From Actinomycetota bacterium (GTDB lineage Bacteria > Actinomycetota > Acidimicrobiia > Acidimicrobiales > Ilumatobacteraceae): a stretch of 52,573 bases of DNA. Where the stretch lies: NCBI GenBank assembly GCA_026393475.1, contig JAPLAA010000063.1:1-52573 (forward strand), in the 5' to 3' direction. The position numbers and the translations under genes were made by a program. Position 1 is the stretch's first letter, and each line of letters starts with the position of its first letter. Positions 7,238 to 14,795 of this stretch are shown here, piece after piece. The notes below the pieces were generated by a model that did no database searches, had not been told where the DNA came from, and saw nothing but the letters and a program-made list of their open reading frames with translations.

Positions 7238-8566
7238 TCAGTGGCTGATGGCCAACCCGTCGAGCGAGTCCGCGAACTTCTCGAGGGCGGCGGCGCGACG
7301 CGTGGGCACGTGCTCGATCGACGGCTCGCTCGGGCGGTAGCGCTTCAGCACCTGGCGGGCGACGGTGACCTTGTGCACCTCGTCGGGGCCGTCGTAGATG
7401 CGTGCGGCGCGGGCGGCCCGATACATCGACTCGAGCGGCAGGTCGGTGGTGTAGCCGAGCGAGCCGTGGATCTGGATGGCGCGGTCGATCACGTTGTAGA
7501 GCACCTTCGCGCCCCAGAACTTGATCACGCCGATCTCCACCCGCGCGTCGCTGTAGTGCTTGCCGGCGGCGTGCAGCTGATCCATCTTCCAGGCGGCCTG
7601 CAGGGTGAGCAGCCGGGCGGCCTGCATCTCGGCGTAGCTCTCGGCGATCCAGTCCTGCACCATCTGCTTCTCGGCGAGGATCGACCCGTGCGCGTAGCGG
7701 GTGAGCGCCCGCTCGCAGAGCAGGTCGAACGCGCGCTGGCTCTGGCCGAGCCAACGCATCGCATGGTGGATGCGGCCGGGGCCGAGGCGCTTCTGGGCGA
7801 GGGCGAAGCCCTGGCCGATGCCGGCCTCGCCGCCGACGATGTTCTCGAACGGCACGCGGACGTTCTCGTACAGGATCTCGGCGTGGCCACCCGGCTCGCC
7901 GGTCTTGTGGTCGGGCTCGCCCATCGTGGGCACGTCGCGCAGGATGTTGACGCCCGGCGTGTTCGTGGGCACGACGATCATCGAGTAGTTCTTGTACGGC
8001 GTCTCGTGATCGCCGGTCTTCACCATCACGATCAAGATGTCGGCGATCGACGCGTTCGACGAGAACCACTTGTGACCGTTGATGACCCATTCGTCGCCGT
8101 CGCGCATGGCGGTGGTGGACAGCAGCGTCGGGTCGGCGCCGGCACCGGGTTCGGTCATCGAGAAGCAACTGCGGATCTTGCCGTCGAGCAGCGGCGTCAT
8201 CCACTTGTCGCGCTGCTCCTGCGTGCCACCGACGGCGAGGAGTTCGGCGTTGCCGCTGTCGGGTGCGTTGTTGCCGAAGATGCTCGGCGCGTAGGCGCAC
8301 TGGCCGAGGATCTCGTGCATCAGGCCGAGCTTCACCTGGCCGAAGCCGAGACCGCCCATGTCGGGCGGCAGGTGTGCGGCCCACAGGCCCTGTGCCTTCA
8401 CCTGCTCCTTCAGTGGGGCGACGAGCTTCGTGAAGACCTGGCGACCCTCGGGGGTGCGCCATTCGTGGGCGAGCGTCTCCAGCGGGATGATCTCCTCCCG
8501 CACGAAGTCGCGCATCCACGCCAACTTCGCCTCGAACTCTGGTTCCGTCTCGAAGTCCCATGCCAT
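7238..8566 (-). CDS. acyl-CoA dehydrogenase (ACAD10/11-like)
   Basis: A 442-residue FAD enzyme catalysing alpha,beta-dehydrogenation of an acyl-CoA. The N-terminal helical domain (1-130) is followed by the flavin and substrate motif MTEPGAGAD and by WVINGHKWFSSNA, then the C-terminal helical domain with QIHGSLGYTTDLPLE and IYDGPDEVHKV. In that last motif the usual catalytic Glu position is Asp, as in ACAD10/11-type members. ATG 8566 (MAWDFETEP) is chosen because TAGGGT lies 8 nt upstream; a GTG further up would cross that promoter. It is divergent from the CPBP gene. Chain-length specificity cannot be told. Confidence 0.92.
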   Translation of the reverse strand: MAWDFETEPEFEAKLAWMRDFVREEIIPLETLAHEWRTPEGRQVFTKLVAPLKEQVKAQGLWAAHLPPDMGGLGFGQVKLGLMHEILGQCAYAPSIFGNNAPDSGNAELLAVGGTQEQRDKWMTPLLDGKIRSCFSMTEPGAGADPTLLSTTAMRDGDEWVINGHKWFSSNASIADILIVMVKTGDHETPYKNYSMIVVPTNTPGVNILRDVPTMGEPDHKTGEPGGHAEILYENVRVPFENIVGGEAGIGQGFALAQKRLGPGRIHHAMRWLGQSQRAFDLLCERALTRYAHGSILAEKQMVQDWIAESYAEMQAARLLTLQAAWKMDQLHAAGKHYSDARVEIGVIKFWGAKVLYNVIDRAIQIHGSLGYTTDLPLESMYRAARAARIYDGPDEVHKVTVARQVLKRYRPSEPSIEHVPTRRAAALEKFADSLDGLAISH

Positions 8567-8574
8567 GGCCGCGG

Positions 8575-8580
8575 ACCCTA
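8575..8580 (-). promoter_or_regulatory. -10 TAGGGT of acyl-CoA dehydrogenase gene
   Basis: TAGGGT on the minus strand ends 8 nt before ATG 8566, with no Shine-Dalgarno sequence between. Confidence 0.45.
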
Positions 8581-8596
8581 GTTCGGGACCGATCCC

Positions 8597-8602
8597 TACA
8601 CT
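8597..8602 (+). promoter_or_regulatory. -10 TACACT of CPBP gene
   Basis: TACACT ends 5 nt before GTG 8608. It is divergent from the dehydrogenase -10 within a 41-bp gap. Confidence 0.4.
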
Positions 8603-8607
8603 CACCC

Positions 8608-9285
8608 GTGGTGTTCGCCTCCTCGCTCGAGTCCTGGCCAGATGTCCTCACCACGGTGTTGTCGCTGGCCGTGCTCGGGTTCATGGCCACACGGCTGGTC
8701 ACCGGGGTACGTGTGGCCCGATCGGTATCGGGCCGTGCGGTGGTGCGCGAGGTGCGCCGTCGCATCGCGTGGCGTCACGTGTGGCCGGTGCCGATCGTGC
8801 TCACCGCAGTGCTCGTCGTCGCAGGGGCGCTGATGCTCGTGCCCGGCCTCGACTGGGGCTGGTGGAGCGCCATCGGCGGCGAGGGCAACCCGGTCTTCGG
8901 GAGTACCGAGGAGACCAGCGGCACCGTGTGGGAGTGGATCATCCCGCTGGTGTTCATGGCGATGCTGCTGCCGGCACTGCCGCTGTTCGCGAACGCGGAG
9001 GAGCGCACGTTCCGCCGCGGCGCGGAGGGCTGGTCGACGGGGCGGCGGGTGCTGAAGACCGTGCAATTCGGGCTGGTGCACGCGCTCATCGGCATCCCCA
9101 TCGGTGCAGCGATCGCCCTCTCGATCGGCGGCGCGTACTTCCTCGGTGTCTACCTGCGCGCGTACGCCCGGTCGGGGTCGGTGTCCGACGCGACGATGGA
9201 GTCGACGACTGCGCACACCGTCTACAACGGTGTCATCATCGGCGTCGTGCTCCTCGCCCTCTTCCTCGCGGCTGTTCTGCCGTGA
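8608..9285 (+). CDS. CPBP (CAAX/Abi-like) intramembrane protease
   Basis: A 225-residue polytopic membrane protein. All three family motifs are in order: EExxxR at residues 131-136 (EERTFR), FxxxH ending at His158 (FGLVHALIG), and HxxxN starting at His203 (HTVYN). These form the glutamate/histidine active site of CPBP intramembrane endopeptidases, which mature prenylated or bacteriocin-like peptides or act in immunity. The substrate is unknown. GTG 8608 or 8611 fits the TACACT promoter; an ATG upstream at 8560 overlaps the dehydrogenase coding region. It is followed closely by the DUF971 and rhomboid genes on the same strand. Confidence 0.8.
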   Translation: MVFASSLESWPDVLTTVLSLAVLGFMATRLVTGVRVARSVSGRAVVREVRRRIAWRHVWPVPIVLTAVLVVAGALMLVPGLDWGWWSAIGGEGNPVFGSTEETSGTVWEWIIPLVFMAMLLPALPLFANAEERTFRRGAEGWSTGRRVLKTVQFGLVHALIGIPIGAAIALSIGGAYFLGVYLRAYARSGSVSDATMESTTAHTVYNGVIIGVVLLALFLAAVLP

Positions 9286-9310
9286 CAGCTCCTGCCATGA
9301 CGGTCCTGTC

Positions 9311-9679
9311 GTGACCCTCCGCCCCGCTTCGGCGGTCGACATCGACATCGTCCGCGACCGATCGGTGACCATCACCTTCGACGACGACGTCGTGGCCGTG
9401 TACCCGGTGAAGGCGCTGCGGGCCGGCTGTCCCTGCGCCAGCTGCCGGGGTTGGCGCGAGCGTGGCGAAGTGGCGTGGCCGCGGCCGGGCATGTCCGACG
9501 AGGTGAGCATCGGCCACGCCGAACTCACCGGCGCCTGGGGCCTCTCGATCGACTGGAGCGACGGCCACAGCACCGGCATCTACGCCTGGTCGGTGCTTCG
9601 CGACTGGTGGGACCGCGGCCTGATGGGCGAGCTCGTCACCGATCCGACCCCTGGCCCCTCCCTGGACGACCCTCGGTAG
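9311..9679 (+). CDS. DUF971 / GBBH-like N-terminal domain protein
   Basis: A 122-residue protein with the DUF971 fold: an N-terminal beta strand (VTITFDDDVVAVYPVKAL), the cysteine motif CPCASCRGW, and a C-terminal half with IGHAELTGAWGLSIDWSDGH and YAWSVLRDWW. The same fold is the N-terminal domain of gamma-butyrobetaine hydroxylase, where the cysteines help bind a metal. Stand-alone members are widespread and often associated with Fe-S assembly, but the function is not settled. Start GTG 9311. It sits between two membrane proteases in a same-strand run. Confidence 0.8.
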   Translation: MTLRPASAVDIDIVRDRSVTITFDDDVVAVYPVKALRAGCPCASCRGWRERGEVAWPRPGMSDEVSIGHAELTGAWGLSIDWSDGHSTGIYAWSVLRDWWDRGLMGELVTDPTPGPSLDDPR

Positions 9680-9682
9680 CCT
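9677..9682 (+). promoter_or_regulatory. -10 TAGCCT of rhomboid gene
   Basis: TAGCCT overlaps the DUF971 stop and ends 6 nt before ATG 9689, which lacks a ribosome site. Confidence 0.35.
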
Positions 9683-9688
9683 TTCGCC

Positions 9689-10576
9689 ATGTCCCTGCCG
9701 CCGCCTCCCCCGCCAGCGCAGCCGACCGTCGGTGCCGGTGCGGGCACGTTGCCCCGCTGCTATCGCCACCCCGACCGCGAGGCGGGGCGCAGTTGCACCC
9801 GCTGCGGCAAGTCGGCCTGCAGCGAGTGCCTCGTCCAGGCGGCCGTGGGCTCGCACTGCGTCGACTGCGCGAAGGCGGCCCGGCCCGATGTCGCGACCCG
9901 GGCGAAGTACTGGAACGCCCGCCAGCACACCCTCGTCACCTATGTGCTGATGGGCATCAACTTCGCCGTGTTCCTCTACGTCACGATCGCCGATCCGGCT
10001 TCGCTCGGCGGCCGCGGCGGTGTGACCCAGGCGCAATTCGACCTCGGCCTCAACGAGTTCTTCCTCACCGGCGGCCGGAGCGAGTGGTACCGACTCGTCA
10101 CGTCCGGCTTCCTGCACTTCGGCGTGATCCACCTCGCGTTCAACATGCTGATGCTGTACCAGCTGGGCCAGCTGCTCGAACGCCCGCTCGGCCGGGCCAA
10201 GTTCGCCCTGCTCTACTTCGCTGCGCTGCTCGGCGGGTCGTTCGGCGTGCTCATCGCCGGTGGACAGGGCATCACCGGCGGCGCCTCCGGTGCGGTCTTC
10301 GGTCTCATGGCATGTGCGGCGATCGGCCTGCAGCGCCAGGGCGTCAACATCATGAGCACCGGGCTCGGCACCACGCTGCTGCTCAACTTCTTCATCACCT
10401 TCGCCATCCCCGGCATCTCGATCGGTGGTCACGTCGGCGGCGCTGTCGCCGGGGCGATCTGCGGCTTCGTGATGCTGGCGCCGCGCTGGAAGCCCGTGCC
10501 GTCGTGGGCCAAGTGGGCCACGCCCGCTGCCGTCGCCGTCATCTCCGTGCTGGGGAGCGTCCTGGTCGTCGGGTAG
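9689..10576 (+). CDS. rhomboid family serine protease with N-terminal zinc finger
   Basis: A 295-residue protein. A Pro-rich start is followed by a B-box-like zinc finger (Cys/His pattern from CYRHPDREAGRSCTRCG to HCVDC, about residues 23-60). Six or seven membrane segments follow. The rhomboid catalytic dyad is Ser200 in GGASGAVFG and His248 in GGHVGGAVAG, and the HLAFNMLMLYQLG segment matches the HxxxNM loop. Rhomboids cleave transmembrane substrates. The zinc-finger plus rhomboid layout is common in Actinobacteria. The next gene is convergent and separated by a hairpin. Confidence 0.92.
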   Translation: MSLPPPPPPAQPTVGAGAGTLPRCYRHPDREAGRSCTRCGKSACSECLVQAAVGSHCVDCAKAARPDVATRAKYWNARQHTLVTYVLMGINFAVFLYVTIADPASLGGRGGVTQAQFDLGLNEFFLTGGRSEWYRLVTSGFLHFGVIHLAFNMLMLYQLGQLLERPLGRAKFALLYFAALLGGSFGVLIAGGQGITGGASGAVFGLMACAAIGLQRQGVNIMSTGLGTTLLLNFFITFAIPGISIGGHVGGAVAGAICGFVMLAPRWKPVPSWAKWATPAAVAVISVLGSVLVVG

Positions 10577-10599
10577 AACCGGTCCGGGCCCCAGCGGTC

Positions 10600-10645
10600 G
10601 GTCCGAGTGGTCAGTGCCACCTGGGTGGCAGGTGCGACTCGGACC
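10600..10645. terminator. nested hairpin between convergent genes
   Basis: GGTCCGAGT (10600-10608) pairs with ACTCGGACC (10637-10645). Inside it GCCACC and GGTGGC form a second stem. There is no T tract. The position between two convergent stops suggests a bidirectional terminator. Confidence 0.55.
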
Positions 10646-10660
10646 CGCGCTGTGGGTGGA

Positions 10661-11770
10661 TCAGCGGACCGTGGTGCCGGCGACGCGGGTCCGTCGCGTC
10701 GGCCGGAGCCGCACCTTGGGCCGGGGCGGCATGCGATCGCTCGACCACCGAGCCGGCGGTGCCATCACCAGCGCGCACAGCTGCAGCAGCACCGCGTCGT
10801 AGTTCACGCGCCAGCCGGCGAAGTCCTGCCATGCCTTGTCGCGATCGGCCTTCAACGGGACGCCCGCGGCCTGCAGTTCGACGCACAGGAGATCGAACTC
10901 GCGACGGCTCACCGAGATCGGAGCGTCCGGCGAGGGGTCGGGGTCGTAGGGCAGGGCGAAGAAGTCGGCGATCCGGCGCAGGCTGAAAAAGCCGGTGCGC
11001 AGCATCAACGGGCCGCGTGGCTCGTACGGGCGGTCGACCACCGATGCGGCCAACGCCGCGGTGTCGAGCACGCAACCTGCAGCGGTGATCCAGCTCCGCT
11101 CCGGGTGCGGCGACCGGAAGTACACGAGCGAGGGATGGCTGGTGTGACTCTCCTCCACGTCGACGAACCACGCCTCCCACGGGATGAACAGGTCGTCGGC
11201 GAGGCGTTCGAGCATCTGGATGCGCGAGTACCGGGTGAGCAACTCCGCCGGCGAGGGTGGCAGGCCGGCGCGAACCTCGAGCATCCCGACGAGCGACTCC
11301 CGTCGGCTGAAGGCGCCGTAGATCGTGGGCAGGTACGAGATCATCAACGACACGAGCACGAGCCCGATGCCGGCCTCGACGAACGCGATCACCACGCGCC
11401 ACGTGCCAGGCGGTCGTACGAAACCGAGCGTCAGCAGCGACGAGCCACTCGTCACGAACGCTTCGGTGAGCGGGCGGACACCACTCCCCCAGTCGATCGC
11501 CGTGAAGCCGATCACCACCAACGTCACCCACTGGGCGGGCAGGGTCACCAGCGCGATCGGCGAGTACAGCGCCATCGCGGCGTCGCGCTGGGCGAACGTC
11601 CGGCTCGGCCGGGCGATGAGGTCGAAGACCCGCCGCCATGCGAGGAAGTGCACCCGGGTGAGCGAGCTCTGGTACGCACGGGGCACGACCACCGTCTTGA
11701 TGGCCGAACCGAGGGTGTAGACCACCAGCGCCGCACCCACCACGACGGCCGCCGCCTGTGCCGCGATCAC
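10661..11770 (-). CDS. two-pore-helix, ion-channel-like membrane protein of unknown function
   Basis: A 369-residue protein from GTG 11770 (GGATGAGG just upstream). TM1 is at about residues 4-22 and further hydrophobic stretches at about 65-85 and 120-145. Between the latter, SGSSLLTLGF sits where a K-channel pore loop (TTLGFGD) would be, and is followed by a long hydrophobic helix ending LMISYLPTIYGAF. The soluble C-terminal two thirds contains no domain I recognise. The filter lacks the GYG/GFGD residues, so K selectivity is doubtful. The resemblance to ion_trans_2 channels is inference from pattern only. Confidence 0.6.
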   Translation of the reverse strand: MIAAQAAAVVVGAALVVYTLGSAIKTVVVPRAYQSSLTRVHFLAWRRVFDLIARPSRTFAQRDAAMALYSPIALVTLPAQWVTLVVIGFTAIDWGSGVRPLTEAFVTSGSSLLTLGFVRPPGTWRVVIAFVEAGIGLVLVSLMISYLPTIYGAFSRRESLVGMLEVRAGLPPSPAELLTRYSRIQMLERLADDLFIPWEAWFVDVEESHTSHPSLVYFRSPHPERSWITAAGCVLDTAALAASVVDRPYEPRGPLMLRTGFFSLRRIADFFALPYDPDPSPDAPISVSRREFDLLCVELQAAGVPLKADRDKAWQDFAGWRVNYDAVLLQLCALVMAPPARWSSDRMPPRPKVRLRPTRRTRVAGTTVR

Positions 11771-11869
11771 TGCCTCATCCCGCGTCCACGCCCGTCCACA
11801 GGTCGGCACTCTGCCACACCCTCGGACGGTCGTGCCGTTGTGCCCGGACTTTCGGACACCCACCGTTCA

Positions 11870-11875
11870 TAGGGT
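11870..11875 (+). promoter_or_regulatory. -10 TAGGGT of small Gly-rich gene
   Basis: TAGGGT lies 20 nt before ATG 11896. The short leader carries AGGAGG, so here promoter and ribosome site are both present. Confidence 0.4.
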
Positions 11876-11895
11876 GGTGGTGTCAGGAGGCCCCG

Positions 11896-12120
11896 ATGCG
11901 GCCATGGAGACGTGAACGAGATGCAAGGCCCGGCGAGCCGGCGCCGACGGCGATGACGAACACCGCGCTCGGCATCGCGATCGGCCCGGGCTTCGGGATG
12001 TGCCTCTCGCTCGCGATCGGCGGTGCCGACGCGATCCCGATCGGTCTGTCGATCGGGGCCGGCGTCGGTGTCGCGGTGGGCGCCGCACTCGATCGACGCG
12101 ATCGAGGACGAGACGACTGA
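11896..12120 (+). CDS. small glycine-zipper membrane protein
   Basis: A 74-residue protein. A charged N-terminus (MRPWRRERDARPGEP) is followed by two glycine-rich hydrophobic segments (about 23-43 and 48-66) with GxxxG-type spacing, and a charged tail RRDRGRDD. AGGAGG at 11885-11890 supports ATG 11896. Function is unknown; glycine-zipper segments suggest helix packing in a membrane. Confidence 0.7.
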   Translation: MRPWRRERDARPGEPAPTAMTNTALGIAIGPGFGMCLSLAIGGADAIPIGLSIGAGVGVAVGAALDRRDRGRDD

Positions 12121-12146
12121 TCGAGCTGCGTGGAGCGGCCGAACGG

Positions 12147-12174
12147 TGTCACACCCTCTTGCGAGGATGGGGGT
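12147..12174 (+). promoter_or_regulatory. GTGTCACACCC promoter-like element before 13E12 gene
   Basis: GTGTCACACCC starts 28 nt before GTG 12175. The same 11-mer starts 29 nt before ATG 14579. In both, TGTCACAC is followed 8 nt later by a hexamer ending in GAT (GAGGAT here, CATGAT there). The geometry resembles the actinobacterial DNA-damage promoter TGTCRGTG-N8-TAnnnT, with a different last half. Confidence 0.45.
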
Positions 12175-13542
12175 GTGAACGGTGGGGCGGACACACACGA
12201 GCAACTCGAGGAGATGCTTCGCGACATCGATGTCGCGGTGCTGTTGCGCCATGTCACCGATCGCCTGCTCGACCACGGCGCGGAGGGCGCGGACGGTCTC
12301 GACGACACGGCTCTGCACGAGACGTTGGTGCTGGTGCATCGGGAACGCTCACGCCTCGGGGTCGCGTTCGCAGAACTGCTCGCGGAGTGGGATACGCGAC
12401 GGATCTGGGAGTCCGACGGATCCCGCAGCCCCGCACACCGGCTGGCCCGAGAGACCAGATCGTCGGTCGGTGCCGCACGTGAGGATCTGCGTCGGGCGCG
12501 TCGGGTGCGACATCTGCCGTTGGTGCGTGACGCGGTCGCGGCTGGGGTGTTGTCGCTCGATCACCTCGATCTGATCGGCCACGTCAACACCCCCGAACGT
12601 CGGCATCTGTTCCAGCGCGACGAAGCACTCCTGGTGCGGAAGTGCAGCGAACTGTCGTATGCCGACGGTGCACGGCTGGTGCGCTACTGGGCCGGTCACG
12701 CCGACGAGCAGCTCGCCGACGAACGAAACGCAGCCCGACCCGATGACGGTGCGCCCGACGACGATGCTGCGGCGCCGGGCGATGCGAACGCACCGCCCGA
12801 CGACGAGTACGAAGCGCACGCGCCGACCACGGGGTCACGCCTGCATGCGTCGCGCACGCTCGATGAGGCGCTCATCATCGACGGCACGCTCGATGCGATC
12901 GACGGGACGATCGTCGAGAACGAGTTGAACCGGCTCGCGGAGGAGATCCGACTCGCCGACCGACACGCCGGCATCGACCGGTCACCTGCCCAACGCCGTG
13001 CTGCGGCGCTCGTGGAGATGGCCCGCCGGTCCGCCACCGCACCCGAACACGGTCGCCGACCGCGACCGCTGTTCACCGTGCTCGTCGGCGAACGCACCCT
13101 CGACCGGCTCTGCGAACTCAGCAACGGCATCGTCGTCACCCCCGCCGCACTCCTCCCCCACCTCGGCGAGGCCGAGATCGAATCCGTCCTGTTCGACGGA
13201 CCCAGCACCGTCATCGCCGTCTCCTCACGCCGCACCTTCACCGGCGCCGTCCGCCGGGCCGTCCAAGTACGAGATCGTCGCTGCCGACATCGATCCGACT
13301 GCGACGTCCCCGCCGACGACTGCGATGTCGACCACATCGTCCCCGCAGTCAAAGGCGGCCCGACCAGCCAGTTCAACGGCCGCCTCGAATGCAAGGTCCA
13401 CAACCGCATCCCACACATGCACGACCACGACACCGAACCAGCACCCGAACGCCACCTCGACCGACTCGACGAACTCCGCGCCAAGATCCGCTGGCGCTGC
13501 CGCAACGACCCCTGGTACCTCGAAACAGACGACGACGCCTGA
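12175..13542 (+). CDS. 13E12-repeat (DUF222) protein with C-terminal HNH nuclease domain
   Basis: A 455-residue protein. The helical DUF222 region covers about 15-170. An acidic low-complexity stretch rich in Asp, Ala and Pro (about 180-225) follows, then further DUF222 sequence, and an HNH domain near 375-430. The HNH motif is visible in CDVDHIVPAVKGGPTSQFNG and CKVHNR, with surrounding Cys residues (CRHRSDC) for zinc. Such genes are often multicopy in actinobacterial genomes and some are DNA-damage inducible; their biological role is not established. GTG 12175 is chosen over ATG 12130 because GAGGATGGGG lies directly before it. Confidence 0.88.
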   Translation: MNGGADTHEQLEEMLRDIDVAVLLRHVTDRLLDHGAEGADGLDDTALHETLVLVHRERSRLGVAFAELLAEWDTRRIWESDGSRSPAHRLARETRSSVGAAREDLRRARRVRHLPLVRDAVAAGVLSLDHLDLIGHVNTPERRHLFQRDEALLVRKCSELSYADGARLVRYWAGHADEQLADERNAARPDDGAPDDDAAAPGDANAPPDDEYEAHAPTTGSRLHASRTLDEALIIDGTLDAIDGTIVENELNRLAEEIRLADRHAGIDRSPAQRRAAALVEMARRSATAPEHGRRPRPLFTVLVGERTLDRLCELSNGIVVTPAALLPHLGEAEIESVLFDGPSTVIAVSSRRTFTGAVRRAVQVRDRRCRHRSDCDVPADDCDVDHIVPAVKGGPTSQFNGRLECKVHNRIPHMHDHDTEPAPERHLDRLDELRAKIRWRCRNDPWYLETDDDA

Positions 13543-13543
13543 C

Positions 13544-13567
13544 CGTCGCTCGTCCCTGCTAGCGACG
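13544..13567. terminator. short hairpin at convergent stops
   Basis: CGTCGCT (13544-13550) pairs perfectly with AGCGACG (13561-13567) around a 10-nt loop. It overlaps the stop of the kinase gene on the minus strand and follows the 13E12 gene. Confidence 0.45.
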
Positions 13568-14476
13568 CTCGCCGCCGGCGAGCAGACATTCGAGGCGATC
13601 GGTGGCGCCGTCCATGCCGGCCACATCCTCGCGGAAGGCCGCGTACTGCAACTCCCCGAGGGCGATGTGCAGCTCGTACAGCGGCAGCAGCCGGTCGAGG
13701 TCGTCGTCCGGGAATCGCAGCCGGGCGAGCTCGAGCACGTGCCGCCGGTCGATGGCCGGGAACCAGGGGATGCAGTACACGATCCAGGCGATGTCGTACA
13801 GCGGGTCGCCCGCGAGCGCGTTCCCCCAGTCGAACACCGCCGTGATGGAGCCGTCCGGGCCGATCAGATGGTTGAGCAGGAGGTCGGCGTGCACGAGCCT
13901 GCGAGCGGTGGGGAACGCGTCGGCGGCGGCCTGCAGCCTCGAACAGCCGACACGGAACGCGTCGCTGCCGCGCGGGTGCCGGGCGAGCTTCCCTCGCCAC
14001 CCGACGAGTCGTTCCTCATCTCGGTCCGCCACCGAGCACAGGTACTCCGGCCAGGACGCTGCAGGTGCATCGGCCTCGGGCGCGAGCCAGATTCCGTACC
14101 CATCGCCGGGCAGCTCCACGCGGCGGATCGCAGCCAGCACCTCGACAAGACGCTCGATGGCTGCAGGGACCCGAGCCGTCTCGAGATCGGCGAGCTTCGT
14201 CCCGTGATGGCGTCGGGTGACGATGTAGTGGCAGCCGAACGCATCGCCAGTCTCGAGCACCTCGGGCACCGGCAACCCGGGCTGCTGCCAGGTCGCGGCG
14301 ACGCACTCCTTCGCGAAGTCGTCGCGATGATGGCCGACGCGCAGCACCCACTCCGTCGCATCTGCCACGAACCCGTAGGCGCTCGACCAACCGCCGGCCT
14401 GCAGGGTGACGAGGTCGGCCACCGGACCGAAGCGTTCGGTCAGGAAGCGGTCGATCTGTTCGAGGCTCGGCATCAT
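13559..14476 (-). CDS. aminoglycoside phosphotransferase (APH/choline kinase) family protein
   Basis: A 305-residue protein of the protein-kinase-like APH fold. The nucleotide-binding N-lobe contains GGWSSAYGFV and WVLRVG. The catalytic loop is VHADLLLNHLIG (HxDxxxxN) and the metal-binding loop is VFDWGNALAGDP. ATG 14476, the first of two Met, is used; upstream sequence in the frame is low quality. The family phosphorylates small alcohols or antibiotics, and the substrate here is unknown. Resistance should not be assumed. It is convergent with the 13E12 gene and divergent from the 65-residue gene. Confidence 0.85.
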   Translation of the reverse strand: MMPSLEQIDRFLTERFGPVADLVTLQAGGWSSAYGFVADATEWVLRVGHHRDDFAKECVAATWQQPGLPVPEVLETGDAFGCHYIVTRRHHGTKLADLETARVPAAIERLVEVLAAIRRVELPGDGYGIWLAPEADAPAASWPEYLCSVADRDEERLVGWRGKLARHPRGSDAFRVGCSRLQAAADAFPTARRLVHADLLLNHLIGPDGSITAVFDWGNALAGDPLYDIAWIVYCIPWFPAIDRRHVLELARLRFPDDDLDRLLPLYELHIALGELQYAAFREDVAGMDGATDRLECLLAGGERR

Positions 14477-14578
14477 CGACGCCGAGTCTGCACCAGCGTC
14501 GGACGTCACCCGGTCGGGTTTCCCGCGCCCGGCATCCACCGGATCAGCCGTGTCACACCCCTTCTGCATGATGCGGGT

Positions 14579-14776
14579 ATGGCAACTCGTCACCGCAACT
14601 CCCGCACCGAGGCTCCCGAGCAGCTGTCGTTGTCGATCGACTCGCCGCTGCCCGTCCAGTTCCGGCTCGATCGCCGCACTCGCGAGCGTGGCCTCGCCCA
14701 CATCGCCGAGATCCGCCGCCAGCTGGCCGAGCGCCAGGGCCTGGCCCCGGCCTGGGTGCTCGACCAGGCAGCCTGA
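14579..14776 (+). CDS. 65-residue basic protein, unknown function
   Basis: The frame from ATG 14579 encodes a 65-residue protein with LPVQFRLDRRTRERGLAHI followed by an Arg-rich helix (EIRRQLAERQ) and a short tail. No domain is recognised; the amphipathic basic helix could contact nucleic acid. The case for a real gene rests on its own upstream element (GTGTCACACCC 29 nt before the start, shared with the 13E12 gene) and on a hairpin covering its stop. The open frame upstream of this ATG is antisense to the kinase and is not part of the gene. Confidence 0.6.
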   Translation: MATRHRNSRTEAPEQLSLSIDSPLPVQFRLDRRTRERGLAHIAEIRRQLAERQGLAPAWVLDQAA

Positions 14777-14795
14777 TCGCCAGACCGGCTCAGGC
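14771..14795. terminator. hairpin spanning both convergent stops
   Basis: GCCTGA (14771-14776) pairs with TCAGGC (14790-14795). It includes the stop codons of the 65-residue gene and of the oxidoreductase. Confidence 0.4.

Noticed and set aside
13559..14476. Aminoglycoside resistance gene
   Set aside because: Only the general APH/choline kinase fold is visible. The family has many non-resistance members and the context gives no support.
12998..14578. Long plus-strand frame joined to the 65-residue gene
   Set aside because: It crosses the 13E12 gene in another frame and runs antisense to the kinase. Only the part from ATG 14579 has its own upstream element.
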